Shown in pieces: positions 8,204 to 18,469 of a stretch of DNA of 64,000 nucleotides; within the stretch, counting starts at the first letter, position 1, and every line of letters starts with the position of its first letter. The position numbers and the translations under genes are program-made. Source of the stretch: Gammaproteobacteria bacterium (GTDB lineage Bacteria > Pseudomonadota > Gammaproteobacteria > Pseudomonadales > Pseudohongiellaceae). The stretch is from contig JAQWMX010000007.1 of NCBI GenBank assembly GCA_029246545.1, positions 1 through 64,000 of the forward strand, read 5' to 3'. The notes under the pieces are model-generated. The model saw only the letters and a list, made by a program, of their open reading frames with translations, made no database searches and had not been told where the DNA came from.

Positions 8204-10717
8204 TTAGAAGTTATATTTAGCTCTAATACCATAAGTTCTTGGATCACCATACCCAACTACTTGGGCTCTAGCAGATGCAATATAAACCTCATCAGCTAAG
8301 TTTCTGACATAAGCTTGCACTGTCCAATTCTCGTTCTCAAAAGTGAGTGAGAAATTAGTCAGACTACGCTCATCATTCATGTTATATGGCTGTTGATCTA
8401 GATGCGCATAGTTCTCATCAGTATAGGAATAATCCAAACGAGGAGTTAAGGTTCCACTACCAAATGGGAATACATAGTCAATACCTAAGTTATATGACAC
8501 ATCAGGCGCCTGAATTTGCTGTTGACCGCTGAAGTTCAGCTCATATGCAGAATAGTCAAAGCAATCGCCATTAGGCACACCAGCTGAAATCATTGCAGTA
8601 GATGGCGTTGTTCCACCGACACCACATTGTGGCAGACGAGAGAAGCCGTTATTGATTGCTGTAGCTGTATTAGCCCATGTTGGTAGAGATGCCAAAACCA
8701 CATCCGATGCCGTTCCAATTTCTGAATCAGCAAAAGCGAATGAAGCATTTATACCCAGATCACCAATATAAGCCTGGAATGAACCTTCGATACCCATCAA
8801 CTCAGCATCAGCGATGTTAGAGTTGGTGAATGAAGAACCTATAGGATTGGTTCTCACGAAAGTCTCACCTTGCATATCGGTATAGTCCATGAAGTAGAAA
8901 CCTAAGTCACCAGTCACAGCTCCATCAAACAAGGAACCTTTCCAACCAAACTCGTAATCATCGATTGATTCTGGGGCTACGCCGTTACCTTGCCCGCTGG
9001 GGGCTTTATAGCCTTTAGCGTAGAAAGCATAGAAATAGTCAGTGTCAGTTGGTGACCAGTTCAAGCCGACTTTATAAGTAGGCGTTTCATTATCAACGTT
9101 AAAGTCTTCGAGAGTGTTAACAGGCTGCGCTATACCAAAACAACCTTGAGAAGGCTGTGTACCATTAATATCTGGAACACCTAGGTTAGTACCATTAATA
9201 CCGACTTCATTACAGCCAGCAGCAGTAAATGGGCCAACACCATTTGGACCACGTGGAACTACACGCGTTTGGCGATGACTGTCATCGAAATTGTAGCGAG
9301 CGCCAATGGCCAACTCTAACTCATCGGTAATTGCATAGTTGTATTGACCAAAAATTGCGTCATGTTCAACAGCTGCTGGTGAGATAATGTGTGTCCACGT
9401 AGATGGCACTACAAGTGCACCACAAGGTACATGCACACCAGTATTTTGCCATCCACAGGCCTGATTAACGCCTTGTTGGCCTGGAATTTGAAGATTCACC
9501 GGTGTTACTCGTTGCTGGTGAAATAAACCCACAATCCAGTTAGTAGGGCCGTCCGCAGAGGCAATATTTATTTCTTGGGTCCAAGAACGGTTATCTTCAT
9601 CCAGACTGAAATACGTTGGGAAAATAGGTACAGCGTTGTTACCGCCACTAGTATCACCACTCAACCATGTGAGCTGATCAGTATACAGTTTGTTATGACC
9701 AGTATTGGACATAATGGTCATACCATTTTGAAATTCATAGGTAAGACGCATAGACCACTGCTGGTTTTCCTGATTATCCGTACTTGGGAAGTTCTGAGAG
9801 AGTTCGAAAGGATCAGTTGGTGAATATTCACGGTATTGTGAAAAAGTTGTTATTGCAACCGGCAGACCTGTAACTGGGTCTGGAATTGAAACATTTAGAG
9901 GTAGTGTTTTTGGCTTACGGTGGTCACCACCATGGTTAACGGCATTCTGCTCAACTTTGAAGACTGCTTCAAACTGATCAGTTGGCTGCCATAACAAGCT
10001 CAAACGAACTTGGCGGTTATCCAATATCCCTGGGGATACATCACTGTGTTGAGAGCCATTACCGTATATCTGTCCGCGTGTGTTTAGAAAATAGCTATCG
10101 CGTTCTTCAGTGTTCCAGGCAATACGAGCTGCCCAGGTATCACTCATTGGAAGGTTAAGAGCGCCAGTTACAGCATTATGCTGATAGTTACCCAGTCTGC
10201 CTTCTACATAGCCGTTTATGCCATCAAAGTTAGGATTAGCTGAGTTAATCAGGATCGCGCCACCAGCAGCAGATTGTCCTACGAATGTACCCTGTGGTCC
10301 ACGAAGAACCTCAATTGTACCAACGTCGAAGAAACCACCGTTCAAGCCCATTGGCTCACCGTGGGTTAGACCATCATTTACAACCTGCACACCCATCTGA
10401 ACAGAAGGAGAGAAAGTGTTATTACCAACACCCCTGATGTTAATGTCATTACCTACACCATTATTAGTAATCTGAATACCAGGCATTGCATCTTGCAAAT
10501 CCTGAAGTTCAGTAATGGAGTTAGCTGATAATGCATCTTGAGTAAATACTTCCATCGAAATAGAAGTCGTTTGTTCTGTAGCTTCACGACGTTCCGCCGT
10601 AACTACCACTTCTTCAATCTGTCGCTGTGCAAAGCCGGCGTTGGCACCCAAGCCAACAGCTACTGCGGTAGCGATAGAAAGTGTAAGCGGTTTAATCTTG
10701 TAAGATTTGGATTTCAT
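8204..10717 (-). CDS. TonB-dependent outer membrane receptor
   Basis: A TonB-dependent receptor of about 837 residues that imports a large or scarce ligand across the outer membrane. A signal peptide ends at NAGFAQ, followed directly by the TonB box region IEEVVVTAERR. The plug domain has DLQDAMPGIQITNNG, INIRGVGNNTFSP and IEVLRGPQGTFVGQSAAGGA. The C-terminal barrel ends in phenylalanine (GIRAKYNF). I prefer ATG 10717 because the AAAGGGGG ribosome-binding site is properly spaced for it; GTG 10726 is too close. It is divergent from the metallo-hydrolase gene at 11303. The layout resembles receptors for plant- or algae-derived organics as well as siderophores, so the ligand is open. Confidence 0.93.
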   Translation of the reverse strand: MKSKSYKIKPLTLSIATAVAVGLGANAGFAQRQIEEVVVTAERREATEQTTSISMEVFTQDALSANSITELQDLQDAMPGIQITNNGVGNDINIRGVGNNTFSPSVQMGVQVVNDGLTHGEPMGLNGGFFDVGTIEVLRGPQGTFVGQSAAGGAILINSANPNFDGINGYVEGRLGNYQHNAVTGALNLPMSDTWAARIAWNTEERDSYFLNTRGQIYGNGSQHSDVSPGILDNRQVRLSLLWQPTDQFEAVFKVEQNAVNHGGDHRKPKTLPLNVSIPDPVTGLPVAITTFSQYREYSPTDPFELSQNFPSTDNQENQQWSMRLTYEFQNGMTIMSNTGHNKLYTDQLTWLSGDTSGGNNAVPIFPTYFSLDEDNRSWTQEINIASADGPTNWIVGLFHQQRVTPVNLQIPGQQGVNQACGWQNTGVHVPCGALVVPSTWTHIISPAAVEHDAIFGQYNYAITDELELAIGARYNFDDSHRQTRVVPRGPNGVGPFTAAGCNEVGINGTNLGVPDINGTQPSQGCFGIAQPVNTLEDFNVDNETPTYKVGLNWSPTDTDYFYAFYAKGYKAPSGQGNGVAPESIDDYEFGWKGSLFDGAVTGDLGFYFMDYTDMQGETFVRTNPIGSSFTNSNIADAELMGIEGSFQAYIGDLGINASFAFADSEIGTASDVVLASLPTWANTATAINNGFSRLPQCGVGGTTPSTAMISAGVPNGDCFDYSAYELNFSGQQQIQAPDVSYNLGIDYVFPFGSGTLTPRLDYSYTDENYAHLDQQPYNMNDERSLTNFSLTFENENWTVQAYVRNLADEVYIASARAQVVGYGDPRTYGIRAKYNF

Positions 10718-11302
10718 GGAACCCACCCCCTTTAATTAGACATTTATTTATTTTTAGAAAGTTATAAAAACCAAATTTTTAAACGACTCAAATATGCTGA
10801 AAAGCCATACTTAAGCTGTGTAAAAATTGTGGATTTCTACATCCAAGTGCCATCTTGCCATGGATTTACATTAAATAAAAGTTTTTATTAAGATATTATA
10901 TGTCAGTCATGCGCTTGACAGTTGCCAATCTTTCATTCTTGATTCAAATTAATAAAATTATCTGCTTAAACAAGCTTTGAAATCACTTATATAATTTAGT
11001 TTAGTGTTTCGAGGTGAATCTTGGCTAGTTTGAAGGTTGGCATTAGCTTGACTGCTACTTGTTCTTCATGAAAATATTACTATTCTGCACATTATATTCA
11101 ACAATGGGAAAAATCTATCTAGCTTACTTGTTAGATTCTGTAAATCATAAGAACAGTTTTATTGGAATAAAGTATTTGCTTAGTTTAATTGTAACTGAGA
11201 CTGTGAGCCCAACGGGCTATGCTAGTCTTTATAAAAAAGGGTATTTATACTTTGCTTTAATCAAAAACAGTCAATTAAAATAATAATAGGCTAGGAGTAG
11301 AA
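10718..11302. promoter_or_regulatory. Divergent intergenic region, TonB receptor / metallo-hydrolase
   Basis: About 585 AT-rich bases between two divergent genes. On the minus strand a TATAAT hexamer lies near 10893-10898, about 175 bases before the receptor start, with only a poor -35 match. A 74-codon open frame at 11059-11283 shows no homology-like features and looks accidental. No operator is recognised. Confidence 0.35.
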
Positions 11303-12913
11303 ATGAAAAAGTATCAAGTAGTAGCCATGATGACCTTGTTTATCAGCACTTCACTATCAGCTCAGCTATTTCCAACAGGATACGTAGATCCTGAACCGCT
11401 TCTGGCTGCTGTCGCCGAAGAAATCGGTGAAGCAAATTTACAATGTATCAGCTACTCAGGTACAGGCTATAACGGCGCAGTAGGACAGACTTTTGAAAAT
11501 GCCGTTAATATTGACTGGCCACGACCTAATGCGCTAAACAACTATACAAGAACCATTAACTGGGAAACTGGCACTAGTGTAGAAACTTTTGACCGTGAAC
11601 CCGGTTTGAATCCAGCATCTTGGAAATATGGTCTTGGCTGGGTTGGGGGGACGCCGACTCAACAAGAGAGTAGACAAACACATATTGTTAATGGTGAATA
11701 CGCCTGGCATATAGACGGTAGCGGAGAACCAGTAGCAGTGTCGCCAGAGATAGCCGAGATATATAGGATGGATATGTGGCTAAATCCGCATGGTTTCCTA
11801 AAAGCGGCGCGAATGCCCGATGCTAATCCAGTAGCAGTTTGGCGCTGGGAGCAAATTGAGAAGGGTAGAGACGGAAATGTTGTATATCCACAAAAGATGT
11901 ATGTGGTAGCGATCACGATGTTTGGTAAATACAGAGTTGATGCAACCATTAACGCTCAAAATCAGATCCAGCGAATCAAGACAACCGTTGATATACCAAC
12001 GCTTGGTGATTTTAATATTGAACATGAATCAACCAATCAACTCACTTTTGGTGATGTGAAATGGCCAATTCGTTGGCATTCGCACCAAGGCTGGGATGAT
12101 AACTGGCAATTTTACCGCCACAGTACTGGACATAATGCCTACGGAGGTGATTTTCCTGATGTAGTACCACATGCCTGTGGTGATCCGGTACCCGTCCCCC
12201 AAGTAGTAGCAGATGCAACTTTTGAAGTAGAAGTAACAGTTGATGAAATTGCTGATGGCGTCTATTTATTAGGCGGTGGTCCAGCTAATAGCTATATGAT
12301 TGAATTTACTGATTTTGTCGCTGTATTTGAGTCGCCAGGCAATGAAGAAAGAAGCTTGAAGGTGATTGATGAAATTACAAAATTAGCACCAAACAAGCCA
12401 ATACGCTGGCTAATCACTTCCCACCCTCACTTTGACCATATTGGAGGTCTCCGGACATACCTTCACATTGGTTCTACGATAGTAACCCATATGATTAATC
12501 TAGATTTTTTAAATCATGATGTACTGAGCTATGAGCCCCGTACAGTTAAACCAGATATGGTTTCAATGTGGCCGCCCACTGAGCTTGCTGAGGGATACAA
12601 TTATGAAGCCGTCCAAGAGAGTTATGTCATAGCTGATGATTCTCGAATTTTGCGAGTTTCTTATGTACAGCCACTGGGCCATGTCGCCGGCATGCTGATG
12701 GCATATTTGCCTGAAGAAGGGATAGTCTTTCAAGCAGATTTATTCGACACCCATGAAGCCCCAAAAGCAGCTCAACTGCCCGCTATGCAAAGCCTCAGCA
12801 ACCAGGTCCAACGCATGGACATGAATGTTGAAACACTAGCACCTGTTCATGGTGAACCAGTGCCTTGGAGCGTATTTGAAGAAGCATTGGAAACCCTAGA
12901 GGGCGGTAATTAA
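11303..12913 (+). CDS. Exported metallo-beta-lactamase-fold hydrolase with N-terminal extension
   Basis: A 536-residue secreted protein. The signal peptide (MKKYQVVAMMTLFISTSLSA) is followed by a domain of about 300 residues with no motif I recognise. From about residue 315 comes a metallo-beta-lactamase fold. The di-metal motif is H374-P-H376-F-D378-H379, with further ligands in PLGHVAG (H), VFQADLF (D) and PVHGEP (H), so the active site looks complete. A GGAG ribosome-binding site precedes the ATG. It is transcribed divergently from the TonB receptor, which suggests that an imported or periplasmic compound is hydrolysed. Lactonase, esterase or thioesterase activity are all possible. Confidence 0.85.
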   Translation: MKKYQVVAMMTLFISTSLSAQLFPTGYVDPEPLLAAVAEEIGEANLQCISYSGTGYNGAVGQTFENAVNIDWPRPNALNNYTRTINWETGTSVETFDREPGLNPASWKYGLGWVGGTPTQQESRQTHIVNGEYAWHIDGSGEPVAVSPEIAEIYRMDMWLNPHGFLKAARMPDANPVAVWRWEQIEKGRDGNVVYPQKMYVVAITMFGKYRVDATINAQNQIQRIKTTVDIPTLGDFNIEHESTNQLTFGDVKWPIRWHSHQGWDDNWQFYRHSTGHNAYGGDFPDVVPHACGDPVPVPQVVADATFEVEVTVDEIADGVYLLGGGPANSYMIEFTDFVAVFESPGNEERSLKVIDEITKLAPNKPIRWLITSHPHFDHIGGLRTYLHIGSTIVTHMINLDFLNHDVLSYEPRTVKPDMVSMWPPTELAEGYNYEAVQESYVIADDSRILRVSYVQPLGHVAGMLMAYLPEEGIVFQADLFDTHEAPKAAQLPAMQSLSNQVQRMDMNVETLAPVHGEPVPWSVFEEALETLEGGN

Positions 12914-12982
12914 TAGTAATTTAAAGGTTCTGTATTGAAGTATAGAATACTGTGTAGCTCAGTTAACTTGTTAATAGAGGGG

Positions 12983-13948
12983 CTACACAACTTTACTGGG
13001 TAAAGTTACACCTGCAAAGAAAGCATCTAAATTATCTACAGCAAGCATTCCCATCGCGGTTCTCACTTCTACAGTAGCTGAACCGATATGCGGCAATAGG
13101 GTTACATTGTCCAACTTTCTTAATTCGTCAGGAACATTTGGTTCTTGCGTGTAAACATCTAAGCCAGCACCAGCTATTTGGTTTTCAGTTAAAGCTTTTA
13201 TGAGGGCGGTTTGGTCAACGCAATCCCCACGGGCAGTATTAATCAAATAGGCAGTGGGTTTTAGTTTGGCAATGTGGCTTGCGTTAATCAAATGAGAAGA
13301 ACCTCCACCAGGTACATGTATTGAAACAACATCAGCTGATGCCATCACTTCATCAATGGTGTCCATTTGTGTGGCTTCAAAATCTAGATTGGTAATAACG
13401 GATCGATTAAAGAAAATCACTTTCATGCCTAAACCAAAAATCGCGCGTTTAGCTGTAGCTTGACCAATACGTCCCATCCCTATAATCCCTAAAACTTTCC
13501 CTTGCACACTAGAGCCTAAGCCTTGTACTAATGAGAATTCATTCCACTGATTTTCTCGTAATTTCTTCTCAGCCGCATAAGCGCCTCGAGTTGCAGCAAG
13601 AATTAATAACAGTGCAATATCAGCAGTAGCATCAGTCAACACATCTGGAGTGTTTGAAACAGTAATACTTTCGGAGCGGGCAGTATTGGTATCTATGTTG
13701 CTATAACCAACGCCGACGTTAGCAATCATATGGACTTTACGACCGGTTGTGCACAGGATGTCTTTATCTAGTCGGTCACTGATTGTTGAGACAAGAGCGT
13801 TATATTGTGTCATTGCCCTAGATAGCTCATCTTTACTTAAGAATTTATTATCAGTATTTAGAGTCACGTCATAAGTTGAACTTAATCTTGATTCTACGGC
13901 TTCGGGTAATTTGACAGTGGCTAAAACTTTTGGACGTGGTTCTTTCAT
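12983..13948 (-). CDS. D-isomer specific 2-hydroxyacid dehydrogenase (glyoxylate/hydroxypyruvate reductase-like)
   Basis: A 321-residue NAD(P)-dependent dehydrogenase, likely reducing glyoxylate or hydroxypyruvate to glycolate or D-glycerate. The nucleotide-binding loop is IIGMGRIGQATAKRA. The catalytic triad is visible as Arg in NTARGDCVDQ, Glu in DVYTQEPNVP and His in LLPHIGSAT. Length is normal for the family. It converges with the hydrolase gene at 11303 and is divergent from the propeller gene at 14054. It fits the glyoxylate theme set by the class V aminotransferases elsewhere in the window. Confidence 0.9.
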   Translation of the reverse strand: MKEPRPKVLATVKLPEAVESRLSSTYDVTLNTDNKFLSKDELSRAMTQYNALVSTISDRLDKDILCTTGRKVHMIANVGVGYSNIDTNTARSESITVSNTPDVLTDATADIALLLILAATRGAYAAEKKLRENQWNEFSLVQGLGSSVQGKVLGIIGMGRIGQATAKRAIFGLGMKVIFFNRSVITNLDFEATQMDTIDEVMASADVVSIHVPGGGSSHLINASHIAKLKPTAYLINTARGDCVDQTALIKALTENQIAGAGLDVYTQEPNVPDELRKLDNVTLLPHIGSATVEVRTAMGMLAVDNLDAFFAGVTLPSKVV

Positions 13949-14053
13949 AAAATATTTTCAGTTAAAGTTGTTTCAACAAACAGATTATTCCAGTATGAAT
14001 TTCTACGCAATTATTTGTATAGTTAGATATTCAATAAAAGGCTGATTATTTTT

Positions 14054-15157
14054 ATGATAAATCCACTTTTAAATAAATTAAGCATTAAATTATTTCTTAT
14101 ATCCTCCTTTGTGTTTTTATCGTCAGGGGCATGGGCGCAAGCACAATCTTCTAAACCTAGTTTTGAATTAGACCTTTTGTGGCCGCAAGTTCCAATGAAT
14201 GGAAATTGGCTCACTGGTGGTTTAGGTGGAATGTGTATGGGTCATGATGATGAGGTCTATTTAATGAACCGGCAGAATGTCGTGGAAGCTGACCTTGATG
14301 CCGCTTTACTTGCGCCACCGGTGGTTGTGCTAAATAAACAAGGCGAAGTCATAGATGGTTGGGGTGATCCTGATGTCATAGGTGGGCGCTTGCACGATTG
14401 CCATGTTGATAGCTTAGGAAATGTTTGGATAGTTGCTGCAGCGACTGGTTATATTCAAAAGTATTCTTCTGCTGGAGAACTTCTGCTTCAGTTAGGCGAA
14501 AGTGGGAGGTTTGACTCTTCTGATGGCACAAACGAAGGCATGCCTCTAAATTCGAATAGCGCACGTTTTTTTCTTCCATCTTCAATTGATGTCGATAGCA
14601 GAAATGGTGAGATTTATGTCGCCGATGGTGAAGTACCTGGTGGGAATACCCGAATTGCTGTGTTTAATAATGATGGCGATTTTTTAAGACAATGGAGCCT
14701 TCATAGACAAGTTGGAAAAGAAGATATATTTGCAGGTCCACATTGCCTTCGTCTCTCCAATGATGGTTTGGTTTATGTCTGCGATCGATTTGCTAACCGC
14801 ATTCAAGTGTTTGATAGTGAAGGTCAGTTACAGCAGATTATTGATGTGGGCTTTGAGCCTCTCACTACGCCAATCGGCAGGCAAAGTGGAGAGCGGGGCA
14901 ATGTAGTTGTTCTAGCGTTTTCTTCAGATCCAGAACAACGTTATTTATATGTTTTGAATCAAAACGCAGTTCGAGTAGAAGTTCTTGATCGATTAAGCGG
15001 CGAGGTACTAACTAGTTTTGGTGATGGGCCTGGACGGTATAGAGGTCAGTTTGAATTGCCGCATGGAATTGGAGTTGATTCAGAAGGCAATGTAATTATC
15101 GCTGAGCAAGAAGGTCGCCGAGTGCAAAAATTTAATTTCTTAGGTTTGACACTTTAA
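14054..15157 (+). CDS. Exported NHL-repeat beta-propeller protein (PAL-like)
   Basis: A 367-residue exported protein. The signal peptide ends near SSGAWAQA and is followed by NHL blades such as GEIYVADGEVPGGNTRIAVF, LVYVCDRFANRIQVFD and GIGVDSEGNVIIAEQEGRRV. Histidines occur at equivalent blade starts (LHDCHVD, GPHCLRLS, LPHGIGVD), the same three-His pattern seen in the propeller at 5869. The tyrosine of the DGY motif is replaced (DGEVP), so lyase chemistry would differ or be lost. The gene is divergent from the 2-hydroxyacid dehydrogenase and ends in a bidirectional terminator. Confidence 0.78.
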   Translation: MINPLLNKLSIKLFLISSFVFLSSGAWAQAQSSKPSFELDLLWPQVPMNGNWLTGGLGGMCMGHDDEVYLMNRQNVVEADLDAALLAPPVVVLNKQGEVIDGWGDPDVIGGRLHDCHVDSLGNVWIVAAATGYIQKYSSAGELLLQLGESGRFDSSDGTNEGMPLNSNSARFFLPSSIDVDSRNGEIYVADGEVPGGNTRIAVFNNDGDFLRQWSLHRQVGKEDIFAGPHCLRLSNDGLVYVCDRFANRIQVFDSEGQLQQIIDVGFEPLTTPIGRQSGERGNVVVLAFSSDPEQRYLYVLNQNAVRVEVLDRLSGEVLTSFGDGPGRYRGQFELPHGIGVDSEGNVIIAEQEGRRVQKFNFLGLTL

Positions 15158-15192
15158 GTGAAATAAAAAACAAAATAAAAACTTTTAAAAAA

Positions 15193-15231
15193 TAAAAAGC
15201 CCACTTAAGGCTAACTAAGTGGGCTTTGTTT
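15193..15231. terminator. Bidirectional terminator between convergent genes
   Basis: The stem AGCCCACTTA / TAAGTGGGCT (10 pairs, 8-base loop) is flanked by A residues on the left and T residues on the right. It can terminate both the plus-strand propeller gene and the minus-strand aldehyde dehydrogenase. Confidence 0.88.
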
Positions 15232-15255
15232 TATGTGAAACTTAATGCTGTTGCT

Positions 15256-16707
15256 TTAGAAAGGGTAATGCTCAGGCTGAGTAGCCACAGTAATCCAACG
15301 CAATTCTGTAAATGCATCAATACCTGCTTTCCCACCAAAACGGCCATAACCAGAATTCTTTACACCACCAAAGGGAATCTGAGCCTGATCTTGAACTGTA
15401 GGACCATTCACATGGCATATACCAGAGTTAATTTTACGAGCTACTTGCAGACCACGTGCAATGTCACGAGTGAAAACAGCAGCTGATAAACCATACTCAC
15501 TATCGTTAGCAATTTTAATTGCTTCTTCTTCATCTGCCGCTCGAATCACACCGACAACTGGTCCAAAAGACTCTTCACTGTAAATTCTCATCTCAGGTGT
15601 TAATTCTGAAACCACATTGGCTGGCATTAATACACCATCAGCATCGCTACCGCAAAGTCTGGTAGCACCTTTGTCTACAGCATCAGCAATCAAACTCTCA
15701 ACGTGATCAACTGATTTTTGATGCACCACGGCACCCAAAGGCGTTTTACCTTCTGCAGGATCACCAACAGCAAGTTGATCAACTTTAGTTTTAAATTTCG
15801 CAAGGAAATCATCGGCAATTGCATCAACTACGACGACTCTTTCAGTGGACATACATATTTGGCCTTGATTCATGAATGCACCAAATGCAGCCGCATCAAC
15901 AGCAGCATCTAGGTCTGCATCATCCAATACAACCAAAGGTGCTTTGCCACCTAATTCAAGCAATACTGGCTTAAGGTTTCTTGCCGCACGTTCAGCAATA
16001 ATTCTTCCTACATTGGATGAGCCCGTGAAATTAATTCTTCGCACTGCCGGATGATCAATTAATGCCCCTACAATTTCGCCAGCATCTTCAGGCGTGTTAG
16101 TGATGAAATTAACAACACCATCACCCAAGCCAGCTTCCATAAAGGCACTGGCAATAAGAAAATGTGTCCGTGGACATAGTTCAGAGCCTTTAAAAATAAC
16201 CGTGTTACCACAGGCGAGAGGTACAGCAATAGATCTGACACCTAGAATAATTGGAGCATTCCATGGAGCTATGCCTAAGATGACCCCCACAGGCTCTCTC
16301 AATCCCATTGACAATTGACCTGGCTTGTCTGAAGGAATCACTTCTCCACTAATCTGGGTAGTCAGAGAAGCTGCTTCTCGAATAATTGAAGCAGCCAGCA
16401 TTAAGTTAAAACGTGCCCAACCCTCTGTTGCGCCGATTTCTTCCATCATGGCTGAAACGAAATCATCTGCTTTAGCTTCAAGAGCATTTGCAGCATTATT
16501 AAGTGCCGCTCTTCGGGCATTTGGGGTTTGTGCTGACCATTCCGGGAAAGCTGCGCCTGCAGCTTCTGCTGCACTATTTGCATCGGCAACTGATGCTGCC
16601 GCTGCTACAGTGACTAAGTCTCCTGACAATGCACTTTTAATTTCTAAGTGCTTGCTAGTGTCTTGGCTTTTGCCGCCTATTAATAATGGAATGTTTGATG
16701 TAGACAT
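15256..16707 (-). CDS. NAD(P)-dependent aldehyde dehydrogenase, aromatic-aldehyde type (pchA-like)
   Basis: A 483-residue aldehyde dehydrogenase. The catalytic glutamate lies in LELGGKAPLVVLDD and the nucleophile is C285 in NQGQICMSTER. The N-terminal region and APWNAPIILGVRSIA resemble vanillin, salicylaldehyde and 4-hydroxybenzaldehyde dehydrogenases. Two genes away lie cytochrome, Tat-signal protein and flavoprotein genes like pchC-pchX-pchF. In Pseudomonas, as I recall, pchA encodes the 4-hydroxybenzaldehyde dehydrogenase of p-cresol degradation. The inferred role is oxidation of the benzaldehyde made by the flavocytochrome. Specificity is not proven by sequence. Confidence 0.88.
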   Translation of the reverse strand: MSTSNIPLLIGGKSQDTSKHLEIKSALSGDLVTVAAAASVADANSAAEAAGAAFPEWSAQTPNARRAALNNAANALEAKADDFVSAMMEEIGATEGWARFNLMLAASIIREAASLTTQISGEVIPSDKPGQLSMGLREPVGVILGIAPWNAPIILGVRSIAVPLACGNTVIFKGSELCPRTHFLIASAFMEAGLGDGVVNFITNTPEDAGEIVGALIDHPAVRRINFTGSSNVGRIIAERAARNLKPVLLELGGKAPLVVLDDADLDAAVDAAAFGAFMNQGQICMSTERVVVVDAIADDFLAKFKTKVDQLAVGDPAEGKTPLGAVVHQKSVDHVESLIADAVDKGATRLCGSDADGVLMPANVVSELTPEMRIYSEESFGPVVGVIRAADEEEAIKIANDSEYGLSAAVFTRDIARGLQVARKINSGICHVNGPTVQDQAQIPFGGVKNSGYGRFGGKAGIDAFTELRWITVATQPEHYPF

Positions 16708-16906
16708 TATTGCTCCTTAGAAAATGATTTTTTATGTAATTTGGTGAACTTTTGACTGATTATTAGCTGATTAATTAAATGCTATTAGCATATTAACTTC
16801 GAGCCAGCCAATATAGTGGTAGGTATAGGATAATTCAATTAACATTTAAGCTTCCTAATATAAGTTTTTGAGAAGAGCTTTAAATTTAAGAGTTGATTAT
16901 CTTCCT

Positions 16907-18220
16907 CTATTTAATAATTAAAATACGGCTGTTAGCTGGGTATAGCCATTCAACTCCTCTTTCAGTCACTATTGCATCATCTTCAAGAGGAATTCGGATT
17001 TTTGCATTATCCCAGTCAGGGTTAGCTGTGTAGGCAAATAGTTCGATAGAAATAAGCGTTGAAGGCCTTAGTTCATAAGTTAGTTGTTCGGGGTTAAAAA
17101 ATGCCAGAGAAGGGCCAATACCATGACCCCAGTTACCTACAGAGTGAGGTCCTATTACTACATCGGTTACCGAAGAGTCTGAACTTGGCTGATTGAAGGC
17201 TATTTGATTAAAACCAGCAGCAGTAATAGCAGCTAAAGTTACATCAAGTGCAATTTGTGCTGAAGCCGCAGGCTTGATGCTCGTCTTCATAACGTTTCGA
17301 ACTTCGAGAGCCTGATCGAAGGCAAATTGAATACCTTGTGGTGCTTCAGTTTCACCATCGCGCAATACATAGGCGATTCTTTTCATATCTGTGTAAAAGT
17401 CTAAATAACCAACACCCCAATCAAGCATAAGCAAGTCGCCTCGCTGAATGATTCTGTCAGTTGAGGTTGCAGCAATACCTTCTGGGCCCGTTATATAAAC
17501 AGAAGGCATGTCGAAGGAAGATTCCAAACCTCGTTCTAATTGTTGGTCAGACATCCACCAGGCAACATCTTCTAGGGTAGTTACTCCAGGAGTAATGACT
17601 TCGTTTGAAAATGCCCTTTCAGCGATCTCACGACTAATTTCACCTGCTTCAGCGAAGGCAGCGATTTCTATGGCAGTGCGAGTTGATCGGAAATCTGAAA
17701 CAAAACGTTCCGCTGAAACTAAGCGATTACCATAAGTGCCAAGTGTCTCTGTTAGATGTAAATAGGATGTGTGTGATAACCCATCGGCGCCGCCAATAGA
17801 ATTTGCCATGTTGATACCAATGCGATCAGGATTCCTAGCTGCAACATAGTCTGTAAGTTCATCAGGACCTCCAAAATAATCGTAAACGCCGCATTGTTCT
17901 AAGCGATAACCGCCTACTCCTAATACTGCTCGTTCAACTCTATCGCCTTGATTAGTAAATATATAATAAGCCCAGCCGGTCACATAACCTCTACCAAGAG
18001 CTTCCCAAAGGGGGTCAAGATTGCCTTCTCGCATCACCACTATCCACATATCAAGATTATTGTCTTGCATGGCTGCCGGCATAATCAGATCAAATTTTTC
18101 AGCGCGTATTTGGCACATGCGCTCCCAGCGGGCGCGAGCTTCTTGAGAATATGCAGGACTAGAAACTAATAATGAAATGGATGCCAGAAATAAGGTGACA
18201 GAAATGAGTCGTTTGATCAT
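16907..18220 (-). CDS. Exported M24-family (Xaa-Pro aminopeptidase-like) protein
   Basis: A 437-residue protein with a signal peptide ending near SSPAYSQ and an M24 'pita-bread' domain in the C-terminal half. The five metal ligands can be traced: Asp in LLMLDWG, Asp in DFYTDMKR, His in GNWGHGIGPS, Glu in ISIELFAY, and a Glu in PLEDDAIVTERG. It is probably a periplasmic metallopeptidase. M24 also includes creatinase-like hydrolases, and an exported member beside aromatic catabolism genes need not be a peptidase. It is followed on the same strand by the aldehyde dehydrogenase (200-base gap) and is divergent from the cytochrome gene. Confidence 0.82.
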   Translation of the reverse strand: MIKRLISVTLFLASISLLVSSPAYSQEARARWERMCQIRAEKFDLIMPAAMQDNNLDMWIVVMREGNLDPLWEALGRGYVTGWAYYIFTNQGDRVERAVLGVGGYRLEQCGVYDYFGGPDELTDYVAARNPDRIGINMANSIGGADGLSHTSYLHLTETLGTYGNRLVSAERFVSDFRSTRTAIEIAAFAEAGEISREIAERAFSNEVITPGVTTLEDVAWWMSDQQLERGLESSFDMPSVYITGPEGIAATSTDRIIQRGDLLMLDWGVGYLDFYTDMKRIAYVLRDGETEAPQGIQFAFDQALEVRNVMKTSIKPAASAQIALDVTLAAITAAGFNQIAFNQPSSDSSVTDVVIGPHSVGNWGHGIGPSLAFFNPEQLTYELRPSTLISIELFAYTANPDWDNAKIRIPLEDDAIVTERGVEWLYPANSRILIIK

Positions 18221-18469
18221 GTTAATCCTGTTGGGGTAGTTAAAGGGCTATGGGAGCTTATTAAATATTTCTCTTTTTAACAAATTAAAGTTAATTAGAA
18301 TTCTATATTGGGCTATTTCTCATTTCAGTTAAAGCCCAATATTCAGATAGGGGTTTAATGCTAATACCTAAATTTAATATTACTGGTCAAAATTGGAATA
18401 CCTTTTTATATACCAATGGTTTATATTCTTTTACATAGTTATTGTCATTCCCATTGGAAGGAGTAAGTA

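Noticed and set aside
8204-10717. BtuB-type cobalamin receptor serving the dehalogenase
   Set aside because: At about 837 residues it is far longer than BtuB, and no cobalamin riboswitch or btu gene is visible nearby.
11059-11283. 74-codon plus-strand frame before the metallo-hydrolase gene
   Set aside because: No ribosome-binding site, no recognisable motif, AT-rich composition typical of intergenic DNA.
16325-16720. 131-codon plus-strand frame, Ala/Ser rich
   Set aside because: Shadow of the aldehyde dehydrogenase gene on the opposite strand.
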